62,487 nt of DNA from CAZQVA01 sp964596685 (GCA_964596685.1 CAZQVA010000009.1:1-62487), one strand, 5' to 3'. Positions 35,079-44,409 are shown, counted from the stretch's first letter. Numbers and translations: made by a program. Notes: a model not told the origin generated them from the letters alone.

Positions 35079-35458
35079 ACTTCTTTCGGAATTGGGTGTA
35101 ATTCAAAGTGTTAGGAGGAATGAAAAAAACTAGGGACTCTCATTTTCTAATACCCACTCCGGTCTCCATTAATTCTCGTTCAAGATAAGGTATAATAGCT
35201 TATGCACCCTCTGTGTGCTCTGTGGGCTCTGTGGTTAAAAAAATTAACATAAGTTTTAAATAAAAATATTCACCACAGAGCCCACAGAGCACACAGAGGG
35301 GGAAAATAGGGATTTTTTGGCAAAAGGTTGTCTGGTGAATCCTTAAGAAAAGCTTCCATTCTGGCTCTGAATAGTTAACTAACACTTTGAATTACACCCT
35401 TCGAAATTATCTTTGTTGCTACTCTAACTCCAAAAATGTATAACTACGTGAGTTCTAC
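35079..35458. repeat. Nested inverted-repeat element between rsgA and the RsbU-like gene
   Basis: This 380-bp gap has no gene. Outer inverted repeats are perfect over 21 bp (35094-35114 and 35379-35399). Inner inverted repeats are perfect over 28 bp (35207-35234 and 35273-35300) and are made of CTCTGTG units. A TATAAT hexamer lies at 35191. A minus-strand reading frame across the inner arms gives the TTEPTEHTEG type of peptide that is typical of spurious translations of CACAGAG repeats. Similar CACAGAG arrays are widespread in PVC-group bacteria as I recall. It looks like a miniature mobile element. Confidence 0.75.
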
Positions 35459-37198
35459 TTGTCTAAAGTCCAGCTCTACGCTAGCATCGCAAGGTATATG
35501 TTACGTCACTCACTAGGCTTTCGCTTATTTCTTATCAATATCCTCTTGCTCATTCTTTCGGCTCCCATCTATCTTTTGGTGATGACAGAATGGGAAAAGA
35601 AAATTGTCTTCTCTGCAGATGTCACATCTCTTGTTGATTTTGCTGCCATTCAAGCCACTTTTTTTGAAGAAAATTTTAAGGAAGGGCTCTGCCTGCTTGA
35701 AATGGTTGATCAATTAGCTGCACACAAAAATGATGCCGCTATTTTAGCGAGTCATGTGTTCTCTTCCTTGCCTGGACATATCTCTACATCTCAAGCTCCC
35801 AACACTACCTCGACTAAAAAACGGATGCAGATAGTTGCTACAGCAAATCCTAGTATTTTTTTATTGCGATTTACAGGGGAGCATTATCAACTGACTCTCA
35901 CCCAAGACATCTTTCCTCTCCAAAAAAAGATCGAACAGGAAGTCCTTGTCTCTTCTAATGCCTATTTGCGCACCTTAACACTTCATTCTTCTCTGCAATT
36001 ATTGCCGCAAAACCGCGCCAAAGAGGCACTTGTAGATACACGCCCTCTATCAGAAATTTCACAATATGCTTTCATCAAAGTACTTGGTGATGAAGAATTT
36101 CTCCTCATTTCAATTCCTATGCAATATGGGCTAGAAGTCCAACTTTATACCCCCGTCAAGTTCATTACCCCTGACAGCCAAAAAGAAATTCGATTTTTCC
36201 TAGGGTTTTTCTTCCTCATTATCTGTGTCAGTGGCGCTTTAACCTTCTATATTTCACAAAAGATGACTCATCCTCTCTCTCTACTTTTTGATACTATGCA
36301 CAAAGTGGGCCAAGGGGATTTGGATGCGCGTTATTGTATAACCAGATGGGCAGGAGAAATCAATGAAATTGGGGAAAAGCTCAATGAAGTGACAAGCAAT
36401 TTACAGGCAGAGATCTCTATTGCCAGCAGGGAAAGAGGCGATCGTGAATTGCTTCTTAAGGAACTTGGTCTTGCGCGTACAATTCAACAGCGCCTTTTTC
36501 CTGAAACACACATGAAAACGAATTACATCGACATCACCTCTAAAGCCCTTACCATTCAGGATGTCAGTGGACTCTTCTGTGAAATTTATGAACGTCCTGC
36601 CAAAGACCCTACTCTAGCTCCCACACTCTTCTTAATGTTTGGAGAAAGTGTGGCAGCCGGTATTTCAGCCTGTATTGCAACTTTTGATCTCAGAAGTATC
36701 TTGAGAAGTTACGCCTTTGAACATGAGGATTTACACGAAGTCATGTCAAAGAGCAACCATCTATTCTATCAGGATGTCCAGACGTCTGGACTCTTTGCAA
36801 CGACCTTTGCGTTAAGTTTTAACCCCATTACCAAAAAATTAAGATATAGTTCGGCAGGCCATTGTCCAGCTGTGTGGGTGCGTGCAAAAGATGGCGCCTG
36901 CATCCCTTTATTTACCCATGGCGTTGCAATGGGCCTTTTTCAACACAACTTCTTAACACCCAATGAAATTCTTTTGGAAGCTGGCGATCTTATTTTTCTT
37001 TACTCAGAGACACTACTTCTCTTAGAAGATCATAACAAAGCTTCCTATGGAGAGACTAGGCTTTTTGACCTGCTCAGAGATAATCGCCGCGCTTCTTCTG
37101 AGGAAATCATCAATATTGTGGCTGCTGATTTTGAAGATTTTTGTCAGCCATTAAAATTGCACCGAGATAGCTTGGTGATCGCGATGAAGGTTCAATGA
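35459..37198 (+). CDS. Membrane-anchored RsbU-like protein with degenerate PP2C domain (CT589-like)
   Basis: A 579-residue protein that begins at TTG 35459; an ATG at 35498 with AAGG upstream is an alternative start. Residues 20-40 form one transmembrane helix, an extracytoplasmic sensor region follows to about 250, and a second helix (about 255-275) leads into a HAMP-like segment and coiled coil. The C-terminal 220 residues resemble an RsbU/SpoIIE phosphatase. The metal-binding motif is changed: VSGLFCEIYE replaces GGDFYD, MFGESVAAG replaces GDSAGKG, so activity is unlikely. It overlaps the next gene by four bases. A partner or sensor function is suggested by the coupling. Confidence 0.75.
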   Translation: MSKVQLYASIARYMLRHSLGFRLFLINILLLILSAPIYLLVMTEWEKKIVFSADVTSLVDFAAIQATFFEENFKEGLCLLEMVDQLAAHKNDAAILASHVFSSLPGHISTSQAPNTTSTKKRMQIVATANPSIFLLRFTGEHYQLTLTQDIFPLQKKIEQEVLVSSNAYLRTLTLHSSLQLLPQNRAKEALVDTRPLSEISQYAFIKVLGDEEFLLISIPMQYGLEVQLYTPVKFITPDSQKEIRFFLGFFFLIICVSGALTFYISQKMTHPLSLLFDTMHKVGQGDLDARYCITRWAGEINEIGEKLNEVTSNLQAEISIASRERGDRELLLKELGLARTIQQRLFPETHMKTNYIDITSKALTIQDVSGLFCEIYERPAKDPTLAPTLFLMFGESVAAGISACIATFDLRSILRSYAFEHEDLHEVMSKSNHLFYQDVQTSGLFATTFALSFNPITKKLRYSSAGHCPAVWVRAKDGACIPLFTHGVAMGLFQHNFLTPNEILLEAGDLIFLYSETLLLLEDHNKASYGETRLFDLLRDNRRASSEEIINIVAADFEDFCQPLKLHRDSLVIAMKVQ

Positions 37199-38826
37199 AT
37201 ACACGATTTTTTTCTCTTTCATGGCGCATTTTGATCTGTAACCTGCTCTTTTGCGTCATCCCTGTATTTTGTTTTTTCGTATGGGGCTTTTTTTGGAAAG
37301 AGCATCGAACAATCGTACATATCCAAAGCGATATTGTTTCACACGCCAAATGGCGCGCTGCTGTATTCGATAATTTGATTGATTTGAAGCTGCACAAAGT
37401 CAGCCTGCTCTGTGAATTTTCTAATTTATGGAACAATGATGATGCACATCTCTATCAAAAATGTGAACTTGATAGCACTTTAAAACTTCTGGAAGAGACT
37501 CCTAAAATTGATGGCAAATGGCTGACAGTTCCTTTATTTCCGAATCAAATGGCGATAGCTTATGTAGAGCCCACTGGCAACAACCTTATCTTTGTTGTTA
37601 CAAATACCCTTTCCCACAAATCTGTGGAATATACCGTTCCCTTAGTGAGCATCGATAAATTCTTATTGTCGTATCAAACTCTTCTGCGCTTTGAATCGAT
37701 CACCCTCATGACAGATGAAGCTGCTCACAAAGTCCAGGCAGCTAATGTGATCATTCTGCCACTGCATGCTATCAATCTGAATTTAGTCGTCGCGTATAAT
37801 TTTAAAGAAATTACAGCCGGCTTTTTGAAATATTTTTGGGCTCTTATTGGCGTCTTATTACTCACAAAGTTAGTCTCTATCGTCATTTTATTGTGGTTAT
37901 CGCGCCGCATTTCAGCGCCCCTGAGCCAGCTTTTTGTTGTGATGCGTCAAATTAGTCAAGGCAACACACAAGTGCGCTATAAGAGCGATCCTCTCGGTTA
38001 TGAAATAAATCCTGTTGGAGAGACCTTTAATGAGATGGTTGATAAATTGATCGACCAAATTGAATGCGCTCGAAGGGACCGCCTGAAAAAGCAAACGCTC
38101 CTTCAAGAATTTCAAATCGCTCATCACATCCAATTGAGTATTTTACCCGCAATGCCTACAGTACCAGGTATTGATCTAGCAGCGACTATTGTACCCGCTA
38201 GGCAAGTCGGGGGCGATTTTTATGATGTCTATCTGCGCAATCATATGCCCGATGCTCCTTTAATTCTTACAATAGGGGACAGTGCTGGTAAAGGAGTGTC
38301 TGCTTGTCTTTATACAGTATGCTTGCGCAGCATGTTGCGCAGTTATCAAGCAGAATATGAAGAAATCACAAAACAACTCCAACTGACTAATGCCCTTTAT
38401 TTTCATGATGCAGAGTATGAGTCGATGTTTACCACACTCTTCACAGCCCTATATTACCCCAAGAGTAAAATTCTTCGCTTTTCTTCAGCAGGACACCCCC
38501 CCGCCTTACTCTTGCGCAATGGAGTCATCTTTGTTTTAGATACAAATGGACATGCTCTTGGAATCACAGAGGAGCTCCATATCGAGATGAGGGAGTTCCA
38601 ATTACAATCAAATGATCTACTTTTACTCTATACTGATGGTGTAACAGATATGCACAACCCTTCAAAAATGCTTTTTGGAGAACAACGCCTGGAAGAATTT
38701 TTAAAAGGGAATGGGTCTCTTTCTGCAGAGGAATTTGCCAATCGTCTCATTCAAACCCTATCGGATTTTGCAGGCGACCAACCGCAATTCGACGATATCA
38801 CCTACCTCGTCATGCGCGTAGAATAG
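37195..38826 (+). CDS. rsbU: Membrane-anchored RsbU-type PP2C phosphatase, active-looking
   Basis: A 543-residue protein coupled to the upstream gene (ATGA). It has two transmembrane helices (about 8-28 and 208-230) around an extracytoplasmic sensor, a HAMP-like segment, then an RsbU/SpoIIE phosphatase domain. The metal-binding Asp residues are present: GGDFYD with Asp341, IGDSAGKG with Asp362, TDGVTD near Asp481 and FDDITYL near 534. Such proteins dephosphorylate anti-anti-sigma factors in response to a signal. Chlamydia encodes RsbU (CT588) next to a related protein (CT589), and the same pairing is seen here. The Rsb partner proteins are not in this window. Confidence 0.88.
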   Translation: MNTRFFSLSWRILICNLLFCVIPVFCFFVWGFFWKEHRTIVHIQSDIVSHAKWRAAVFDNLIDLKLHKVSLLCEFSNLWNNDDAHLYQKCELDSTLKLLEETPKIDGKWLTVPLFPNQMAIAYVEPTGNNLIFVVTNTLSHKSVEYTVPLVSIDKFLLSYQTLLRFESITLMTDEAAHKVQAANVIILPLHAINLNLVVAYNFKEITAGFLKYFWALIGVLLLTKLVSIVILLWLSRRISAPLSQLFVVMRQISQGNTQVRYKSDPLGYEINPVGETFNEMVDKLIDQIECARRDRLKKQTLLQEFQIAHHIQLSILPAMPTVPGIDLAATIVPARQVGGDFYDVYLRNHMPDAPLILTIGDSAGKGVSACLYTVCLRSMLRSYQAEYEEITKQLQLTNALYFHDAEYESMFTTLFTALYYPKSKILRFSSAGHPPALLLRNGVIFVLDTNGHALGITEELHIEMREFQLQSNDLLLLYTDGVTDMHNPSKMLFGEQRLEEFLKGNGSLSAEEFANRLIQTLSDFAGDQPQFDDITYLVMRVE

Positions 38827-38841
38827 ACTGCTTTCGCGGAG

Positions 38842-39387
38842 TTAAACACGCCACCGCGCGCGGCCAAGCAATTCGATAAAAGTAAGAACCCCTAGTGCAA
38901 CAAAAATAGCCCAGACCCACTCTGGGATCTGAATATGCCATACCAATGCGCCTAAAACGATCATTTGTGCCACAGTAGTGATCTTTCCCCAGGTGGCAGC
39001 ATTACAACGATAAGCATCCCATTGCCCACGCAATTTTAATAACACCCAAAGACCACATAGCAACACCTCTCGCGAAGCAAAAGCTAGCAAATGCCATGCA
39101 GACAAAGATCCATGGATAAGAAAAATAGCGCCTGCAAAAAAAACAAAAAATCGATCCGCCAAAGGATCAATAATGCGGCCTAAACGAGTCACTTGATGCC
39201 ACTTACGCGCTAAAAATCCGTCGAGAAAATCGGACAGAAGAGCTATCGCTAAAGCAATTGAACGCCAAATAGGGGAGTCACTCAAAAAAACAAACGCTAA
39301 AGGAAATCGTAAAAGGGACAGAAGGTTTGGCCACATTGCTCTTGGAATCACTTTACCGCTAATTATCTGATTTGAGTGGAAGTTCAC
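38842..39387 (-). CDS. pgsA: CDP-alcohol phosphatidyltransferase (PgsA-like)
   Basis: A membrane enzyme of 181 residues from GTG 39387. The ATG at 39336 would give MWPNLLSLLRFPLAF, which aligns better with typical PgsA starts and removes the overlap with dedA, so the start is uncertain. The CDP-alcohol phosphatidyltransferase motif D(x)2DG(x)2AR(x)8G(x)3D(x)3D is seen as SDFLDGFLARKWHQVTRLG and IIDPLAD (about residues 53-80). About five hydrophobic helices are present. It would use CDP-diacylglycerol from CdsA to make phosphatidylglycerol phosphate. Confidence 0.88.
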   Translation of the reverse strand: MNFHSNQIISGKVIPRAMWPNLLSLLRFPLAFVFLSDSPIWRSIALAIALLSDFLDGFLARKWHQVTRLGRIIDPLADRFFVFFAGAIFLIHGSLSAWHLLAFASREVLLCGLWVLLKLRGQWDAYRCNAATWGKITTVAQMIVLGALVWHIQIPEWVWAIFVALGVLTFIELLGRARWRV

Positions 39388-40027
39388 TCAATCTCAAAGA
39401 TCGCTTTTTGCGGTTATAAATGATGATACCAATGATAGTGATAAGGAGCAAGACCACTCCTATGAAAAAAGCAACGCTGCGCTGAGAGAGATAGGCTGCA
39501 ACAAATTCAATCAGAGAAGCTGCTTGCTCACCAAAAATATAGGCGAAAGTAAACGCTGAAGTGGTCGATACAAGTGCAGCAACGCCATCTACGCACAAAA
39601 AGCGCTTAAATGTCATATGCCCCATACCCGCACTCAGAAAGAGGCAATTGCGCGCACCGAAGGGAATAAAACGACCAAATAAAAAGGCCAGCATGCCCCA
39701 TTTGTCATAAAAGCGATGCATTTTATCCAAGCGCTCTTGATGAATAATTTTGCTCAGCCAGCGAATTGTTAAAATCTTAGGTCCCAAAAGACGTCCCGTC
39801 CAGTAGGCAATCCAATCAGAAATATAAGCGCCAAAAAAGACTGCCGCCCACAACAACCATCCATTTTCAGGAACATATGCGCGCGCCAATATACCACTTG
39901 TCAGCAACATCAGGTCTTCACTCACAGGCAAGTTAAACCCAGCTAGAATGAGGGAGAAAAAAATAATCCAGTGTGCTATTTCAGGATACTTGTATATTGC
40001 ACCAATAATAAGAAAATCGAGGCCCAT
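39359..40027 (-). CDS. DedA-family membrane protein
   Basis: A 222-residue DedA/SNARE-associated-like protein with about five or six hydrophobic helices. The family motif FxGRFIPxxR is seen as FLFGRFIPFGARN near residues 115-127, and a Gly/Pro-rich segment (FFSLILAGFNLPVSEDLML) lies near the N-terminus. DedA proteins are linked to membrane lipid scrambling and proton-dependent homeostasis. It overlaps the pgsA start by 29 bp, so the two may be co-transcribed lipid-related genes. Confidence 0.85.
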   Translation of the reverse strand: MGLDFLIIGAIYKYPEIAHWIIFFSLILAGFNLPVSEDLMLLTSGILARAYVPENGWLLWAAVFFGAYISDWIAYWTGRLLGPKILTIRWLSKIIHQERLDKMHRFYDKWGMLAFLFGRFIPFGARNCLFLSAGMGHMTFKRFLCVDGVAALVSTTSAFTFAYIFGEQAASLIEFVAAYLSQRSVAFFIGVVLLLITIIGIIIYNRKKRSLRLSELPLKSDN

Positions 40028-40090
40028 GGCAATAATATTATCATATATTTGATTTCACAGTACAGGTATTTTTTTTGTATTATTATTAAT

Positions 40091-41143
40091 TTACATGCGT
40101 TTTAATAATACCTGCATCGTAGAGGTCGCCAATTGAATCTGGTGCTTTTGTAATATTTGATAGAGCAATAAGAAGATCTCTTGTTGAATTGGCATCGCAC
40201 TCATGCGATCTGTTGCTTTTGTGGCGACTTTAAAGGCTAACTCCAACCCAGTATCTTCAATTTTGTCGACATATACATAAATGCGCTGTGTGTGATCGAT
40301 CGCAGCATATTTTTCCAACTCTTCTTTAAATTCTTTAATGAAGACAGGCAGCTTAGGCAGGTCGCTCAGGCGCAAATTGACTCTCTCTTCAATAACCCAG
40401 TGACTCATTCTAGAGCGATTAATCAGAACAATTGTTGAAAATAAGGAATTGGGCACATAGATGGGTTGCTTATCGCCTCCTTCAATGGTGGTAAAATACC
40501 AACTGATATCAGAGACGGTGCCATCAATCTTGCGATCGGGTGAACGGATCTCGTCTCCCACCGCAAAAGGATGGGTTAAATAGATCATGATGCCACCAAA
40601 AAAATTCGCGATGACATCTTTTGCAGCAAAGGCAAGCGAAAATCCACTGAGACCGCCAATCGCAGCAAGTGTCTGTATATTAAAACCGATAATTTGCAGT
40701 ACGGAGAGTATCCCAATAATCCAAATAAGAAGAATGCCACCTTTGCAAACGATGTCAACCTTTGCCCGTTCCACGCCATTGGTGACGTGATTTATAAGCC
40801 GTTTGCGCAAATTGCTTACCCATCTTAAACCACACCAGGAGACCAAAACAGTTACAATTAGCCCATGCACCTGGTCCATATTGACTACAAAGGAACTTGC
40901 TATTAGCTGAAAGGCGATTACTTCAAGGGATAGAAGAATTGCAAAAATCCAAAGAGCCACATAGATAGGCGCTTTCAGCGCGTGAAGAAGTGCTTGTTGC
41001 CAATGTTTTTGAAAGTTTTTCTTGCGCGCAAGATGGACAAACATCTTTTTAAAAAAAATATAAGCAAACAAAAACAGAATCCAGATAAACAAGAACAAAC
41101 TAAGCCACAGTGCTTCTTTTTCAATCCATTCGATCCAGCCCAA
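40091..41143 (-). CDS. MscS-family mechanosensitive channel
   Basis: A 350-residue membrane protein. After three N-terminal hydrophobic helices (about residues 10-30, 55-80, 90-110) comes the pore-lining helix near 160-180 with the small-residue pattern AAIGGLSGFSLAFAAKD. The beta domain motif HPFAVGDEI is near residues 191-199, with later segments typical of MscS (DISWYFTTIE). Such channels release solutes on hypoosmotic shock. It overlaps the upstream type II locus gene by 23 bp and may be co-transcribed with it. Confidence 0.85.
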   Translation of the reverse strand: MGWIEWIEKEALWLSLFLFIWILFLFAYIFFKKMFVHLARKKNFQKHWQQALLHALKAPIYVALWIFAILLSLEVIAFQLIASSFVVNMDQVHGLIVTVLVSWCGLRWVSNLRKRLINHVTNGVERAKVDIVCKGGILLIWIIGILSVLQIIGFNIQTLAAIGGLSGFSLAFAAKDVIANFFGGIMIYLTHPFAVGDEIRSPDRKIDGTVSDISWYFTTIEGGDKQPIYVPNSLFSTIVLINRSRMSHWVIEERVNLRLSDLPKLPVFIKEFKEELEKYAAIDHTQRIYVYVDKIEDTGLELAFKVATKATDRMSAMPIQQEIFLLLYQILQKHQIQLATSTMQVLLKRM

Positions 41144-42050
41144 GTAAATCCCTCCATGGTTGTGTGTGGTGAACTAATGCACTTTGCTTCGGTTTTCTAA
41201 TGCGAAAATCAAACAGTGCATCAAGTTCGATCTCTTGACAATTCATCCCCTTCATCATCCCTGTCACCTGCTCTTCTGTCAAGTGGAGATCACTAACCCA
41301 AATTTTACATTTTCTTCGCTGTAATGCACGTTTTCCCTCTCTATAGAGACGCTGCCTTTCACTACAAATCCTTTTCGCACATTCAGCACTATTCAAGAGT
41401 GTCGCAATCACTTGCCAAGGAGCATGGTGGATATCAATGGTACGTTTGCGCCTGTTGGGTTCATAAACCAGGCAGTCAAAAAGACTAGGGTAGCAAGCAT
41501 TTGGATTTTCTGCTCCATAGCACCCCTGTAAAAGGCGGTAATACAGACGCTGAAGCTCACTGTTTTCAAAATCAACCACCCCTAAATCCTGTGTTTTTCG
41601 TACGCCTTGTTTTGGCAGACGTTGCAACCATTGGTCACAGAAATAGGCCATCTTATTGGCATCATAAAATTCAGTATGCCCATACATATGAAACAATAGA
41701 CGCTCTAAAGCGACTCTTTCGCTTGGATCTTGTACGGTGTAGGCCAAATTATAATGCGCATACCAAGGGACAAGAAAAATATGCAAAACAGGATCTGAAG
41801 ATTTTTTAGGAGAGTCAGATTTTTTAGAAGGAGCTGCGTGGTGCGTTTGCACGACAAGGTCATTTGCCTCCTGCACACGCAAAATCACATCCTCTTCTCC
41901 TTTAGCGCGCTCGAGCTGTGCTTGTTCGAGTAATAATAAAGCCATGCTATCTTGCTCTAAAATTTCTCCATTCCAATGTACAAGGAAAAAAGAGAGCAAT
42001 CCTAATAAGCTTAATACCCATGCAAGAATCACTTTAAGCACCATTTGCAA
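41121..42050 (-). CDS. Type II locus protein with N-terminal membrane segment (CT566-like, GspK/L-like position)
   Basis: A 309-residue protein with one N-terminal hydrophobic segment (residues 5-25, VILAWVLSLLGLLSFFLVHW) and a large soluble part with no motif I recognise. It lies last in the chain of the secretion/pseudopilin genes and overlaps the upstream gene by 17 bp. In Chlamydia, unknown genes CT568-CT566 follow the gsp genes. The single helix and large periplasmic part recall a minor pseudopilin or assembly factor, but this is by position only. A basic stretch GKRALQRRKCKI lies near 245. Confidence 0.5.
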   Translation of the reverse strand: MQMVLKVILAWVLSLLGLLSFFLVHWNGEILEQDSMALLLLEQAQLERAKGEEDVILRVQEANDLVVQTHHAAPSKKSDSPKKSSDPVLHIFLVPWYAHYNLAYTVQDPSERVALERLLFHMYGHTEFYDANKMAYFCDQWLQRLPKQGVRKTQDLGVVDFENSELQRLYYRLLQGCYGAENPNACYPSLFDCLVYEPNRRKRTIDIHHAPWQVIATLLNSAECAKRICSERQRLYREGKRALQRRKCKIWVSDLHLTEEQVTGMMKGMNCQEIELDALFDFRIRKPKQSALVHHTQPWRDLLGLDRMD

Positions 42051-42555
42051 GGGTGTGACTGTCTATAAAGCTCCATTCTATTTTTTGCCCATTCCAAAAA
42101 AAAACCACCTTCCATATCCAGTGTCCAATCGTCAATTCCTTCCATTCACAAGAAAATTGCTGTACTCCATCCAAAAGCTCTTCTTCGCGCACCTTTTTGT
42201 CTTTTTTCAAGGAATGCATCGACAAAACAAGCCGCTCAGCAGCAACTTTCAATTGATATTCTACACTCCCAGCAAATGCAGGATCACGATCGATGGCTCT
42301 TTCTTGCACCCATATATGCGGCTGCTTATCGCGTTTGGGGAAATAAGCCTGCTTCAGAGCACTTTTTATTTTCCGATGAATGCGATCTAACGTGAATACA
42401 TGCTTTTGTACTTTTTCAATCTGTCGGTTATTGCGTGCCATAGTGACGAAACCCATCAGTAGCACACCTGTGAGAAGAAAAAGCAGGCTGAAGGAGATGA
42501 TCACTTCAATCAGCGTAAAAAAACTTTTTGTTTTGCAAAAGGAAGGCTGTTTCAT
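42034..42555 (-). CDS. Pseudopilin-like protein with prepilin-type N-terminus (CT567-like)
   Basis: The longer frame can start at 42687, but ATG 42555 gives the sensible N-terminus. It begins MKQPSFCKTKSFFTLIEVII, the prepilin pattern: a short basic leader, then the (F)TLIEV motif and a hydrophobic helix (about 15-35). Length 173 residues. The rest is a beta-rich soluble domain. A prepilin peptidase would cut before the Phe/Thr, with Glu at position 5. It overlaps the preceding gene by 50 bp, an unusually long overlap for the pair. It looks like a minor type II pseudopilin. Confidence 0.7.
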   Translation of the reverse strand: MKQPSFCKTKSFFTLIEVIISFSLLFLLTGVLLMGFVTMARNNRQIEKVQKHVFTLDRIHRKIKSALKQAYFPKRDKQPHIWVQERAIDRDPAFAGSVEYQLKVAAERLVLSMHSLKKDKKVREEELLDGVQQFSCEWKELTIGHWIWKVVFFWNGQKIEWSFIDSHTLANGA

Positions 42556-42934
42556 AGTGATGCTCCGCCTTATCGGAAATAAAATCGATCTGAAGGAAAA
42601 GAGGGGCAAAATACTCAGCGTCCATTTCTTTTTCGCTGTGAAAAATATAGGAACACTGCCACTCAACGCCATCATGAAGGCATACATGGAGTTGCTCTTT
42701 GGTTAATACCTGCACTTTATCCTTATGACTTTCAAGCAATGGGCTGTTTTTAGCATAAAGACGCACAATTTCTGCCGTTGCAGATGTAAAAAAAGGCTCG
42801 AGCTCCAAGCGTTGCAATGTATGGCGATGGCGAATCATATTTTGCATCCAATGTGCTCCAAAAATCACTCCAGATGCGCTGACAATTAACAATGCCAGTA
42901 ATACTTCAAGGAGCAAGAATGCAGACCGCTTCAT
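42506..42934 (-). CDS. Pseudopilin-like protein with N-terminal helix (CT568-like)
   Basis: A 142-residue protein beginning MKRSAFLLLEVLLALLIVSA, which resembles the class III signal of prepilins (basic leader, then a hydrophobic helix with Glu near position 10). The rest is a small soluble domain. The start overlaps the gspE stop by four bases. The position directly after gspE is where gspF stands in most type II systems. I could not find a GspF-like polytopic protein here. Confidence 0.65.
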   Translation of the reverse strand: MKRSAFLLLEVLLALLIVSASGVIFGAHWMQNMIRHRHTLQRLELEPFFTSATAEIVRLYAKNSPLLESHKDKVQVLTKEQLHVCLHDGVEWQCSYIFHSEKEMDAEYFAPLFLQIDFISDKAEHHYETAFLLQNKKFFYAD

Positions 42935-44409
42935 TTGACCACGCGTAAAATCTCTTCCAATGAGGTCTCCCCAGAGGAGATAAGCCTCTTGCCATCTTCT
43001 GCCAGAGGGATCATCCCCTCACTTAGCGCCACTTCTTTAATTTTAAGTGCATCAACACCCATCGCTAATAAACGCTGAATAGCTGGCGTCATATGCATCA
43101 TTTCATAAATGGCGCGCCGCCCCTTATAACCCGTATTTAAACATTCAGGACATCCAACTGCCTCATAGCCTTCCTCAAAGGATTTTTGCCGTTTACAGAA
43201 AGGGCATAGCAACCGCACCAAACGTTGCGCTAAAACCCCAGTGAGGCTCGCTGCTAACAAATAAGGTTCAATTCCCATGTCGACAAGGCGAGGAAGGGCA
43301 GAAGGTGCATCGTTTGTATGAAGGGTGCTGAGGACCAAATGACCAGTTAATGACGCTTGGGTGGCAATTTCTGCGGTGGGCTGATCGCGAATTTCACCAA
43401 TTAATAGAATGTCCGGGTCTTGCCGCAACAGGTGGCGCAACCCAGTGGCAAAGGTCAAGCCAATTTTTGGCTGCACATTCATCTGCGCAATTCCGTCGAG
43501 TTTATACTCTACGGGATCCTCGATGGTCATGATATTGCACTCTTTGGCATCAAGTGAGGCAATTGCACTGTACAAGGTCGTCGTCTTTCCACTCCCTGTG
43601 GGCCCAGTAACAAGAATCATCCCTTCAGGCTGCTTAATCAACCTTAATAGCTGCTCTAACAGCACTTTAGGCATATGCAAATGATTTAAATCTAGCCTTA
43701 CTTGCTGTTGATCTAAAAGGCGCAAAACCACACGCTCTCCACAAACAGTGGGGATTGTGCTCAAACGTATATCAATAGGGCGTTGTCCAAGTCGCAACTT
43801 AATGCGTCCATCTTGCGGCAGGCGCTGTTCAGCAATATCAATGCGAGCCATGACCTTTAAACGCGTGACAAGTGCCATATGCTGTGATTTTGGCAACATA
43901 TGCCGCGCCTGTAAGACACCATCTAAACGAAAGCGCACCTGTACTTCATTGTCGAGTGGCTCAAAGTGAATGTCTGATGCCTGCCTTTGTAGTCCTTCTC
44001 TAATCATTGCATGCAACCATTCTACAATCGGTGCATCAGGACATTCCGTCAGCAAGTCCTCTTCAATGATTCTGCCTTCATCACTACCAGAAGATTCGCT
44101 CTCAAATTCCACACTTCTATCGACATTGTAACATAGCTCAATCCAGTGGTGAAGCTTCTCTTCTTTTACCCGTACACAGGTGAAGGGTGTTTTCAAAAAC
44201 AACCGCAACTCTTCAAGAATAGCTAGAATATCTGCTCGGGCGACGGCCAAAATGACACACCCATGTTTGTTATCAAGTGGTAAAACAAGGTGTTCTTTAG
44301 CAAAGGAATAGGGAATGTTGTGGGCAATGCTCTGAATCAAAGCGATATTTGGTTCACCATCGAAAGAGGAAAATGTCTCAAAAAGATTGTCCATATTATC
44401 ACGGCGCAT
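42931..44409 (-). CDS. gspE: Type II secretion ATPase GspE
   Basis: A 492-residue secretion ATPase. Residues 125-220 form the N-terminal PAS-like/linker domain ending in the ASDIHFEP motif (144-151). Walker A is GPTGSGKTT at 269-277. The Asp box (ECNIMTIEDPVEY), Walker B near DPDILLIGEIRD and the His box (LSTLHTNDAP) follow. A tetracysteine zinc motif (CPFCKRQK, then GCPECLNTGYKG) sits near 412-445. GspE drives assembly of the pseudopilus of the type II system. In Chlamydia gspE (CT571) lies between gspD and gspF; here the gspD gene is upstream and overlaps by 11 bp. Confidence 0.94.
   Translation of the reverse strand: MRRDNMDNLFETFSSFDGEPNIALIQSIAHNIPYSFAKEHLVLPLDNKHGCVILAVARADILAILEELRLFLKTPFTCVRVKEEKLHHWIELCYNVDRSVEFESESSGSDEGRIIEEDLLTECPDAPIVEWLHAMIREGLQRQASDIHFEPLDNEVQVRFRLDGVLQARHMLPKSQHMALVTRLKVMARIDIAEQRLPQDGRIKLRLGQRPIDIRLSTIPTVCGERVVLRLLDQQQVRLDLNHLHMPKVLLEQLLRLIKQPEGMILVTGPTGSGKTTTLYSAIASLDAKECNIMTIEDPVEYKLDGIAQMNVQPKIGLTFATGLRHLLRQDPDILLIGEIRDQPTAEIATQASLTGHLVLSTLHTNDAPSALPRLVDMGIEPYLLAASLTGVLAQRLVRLLCPFCKRQKSFEEGYEAVGCPECLNTGYKGRRAIYEMMHMTPAIQRLLAMGVDALKIKEVALSEGMIPLAEDGKRLISSGETSLEEILRVVK

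Noticed and set aside
35200..35385. A 61-codon minus-strand reading frame
   Set aside because: It is made of CACAGAG-type repeat arms read as TTEPTEHTEG-like sequence, a known type of spurious translation.
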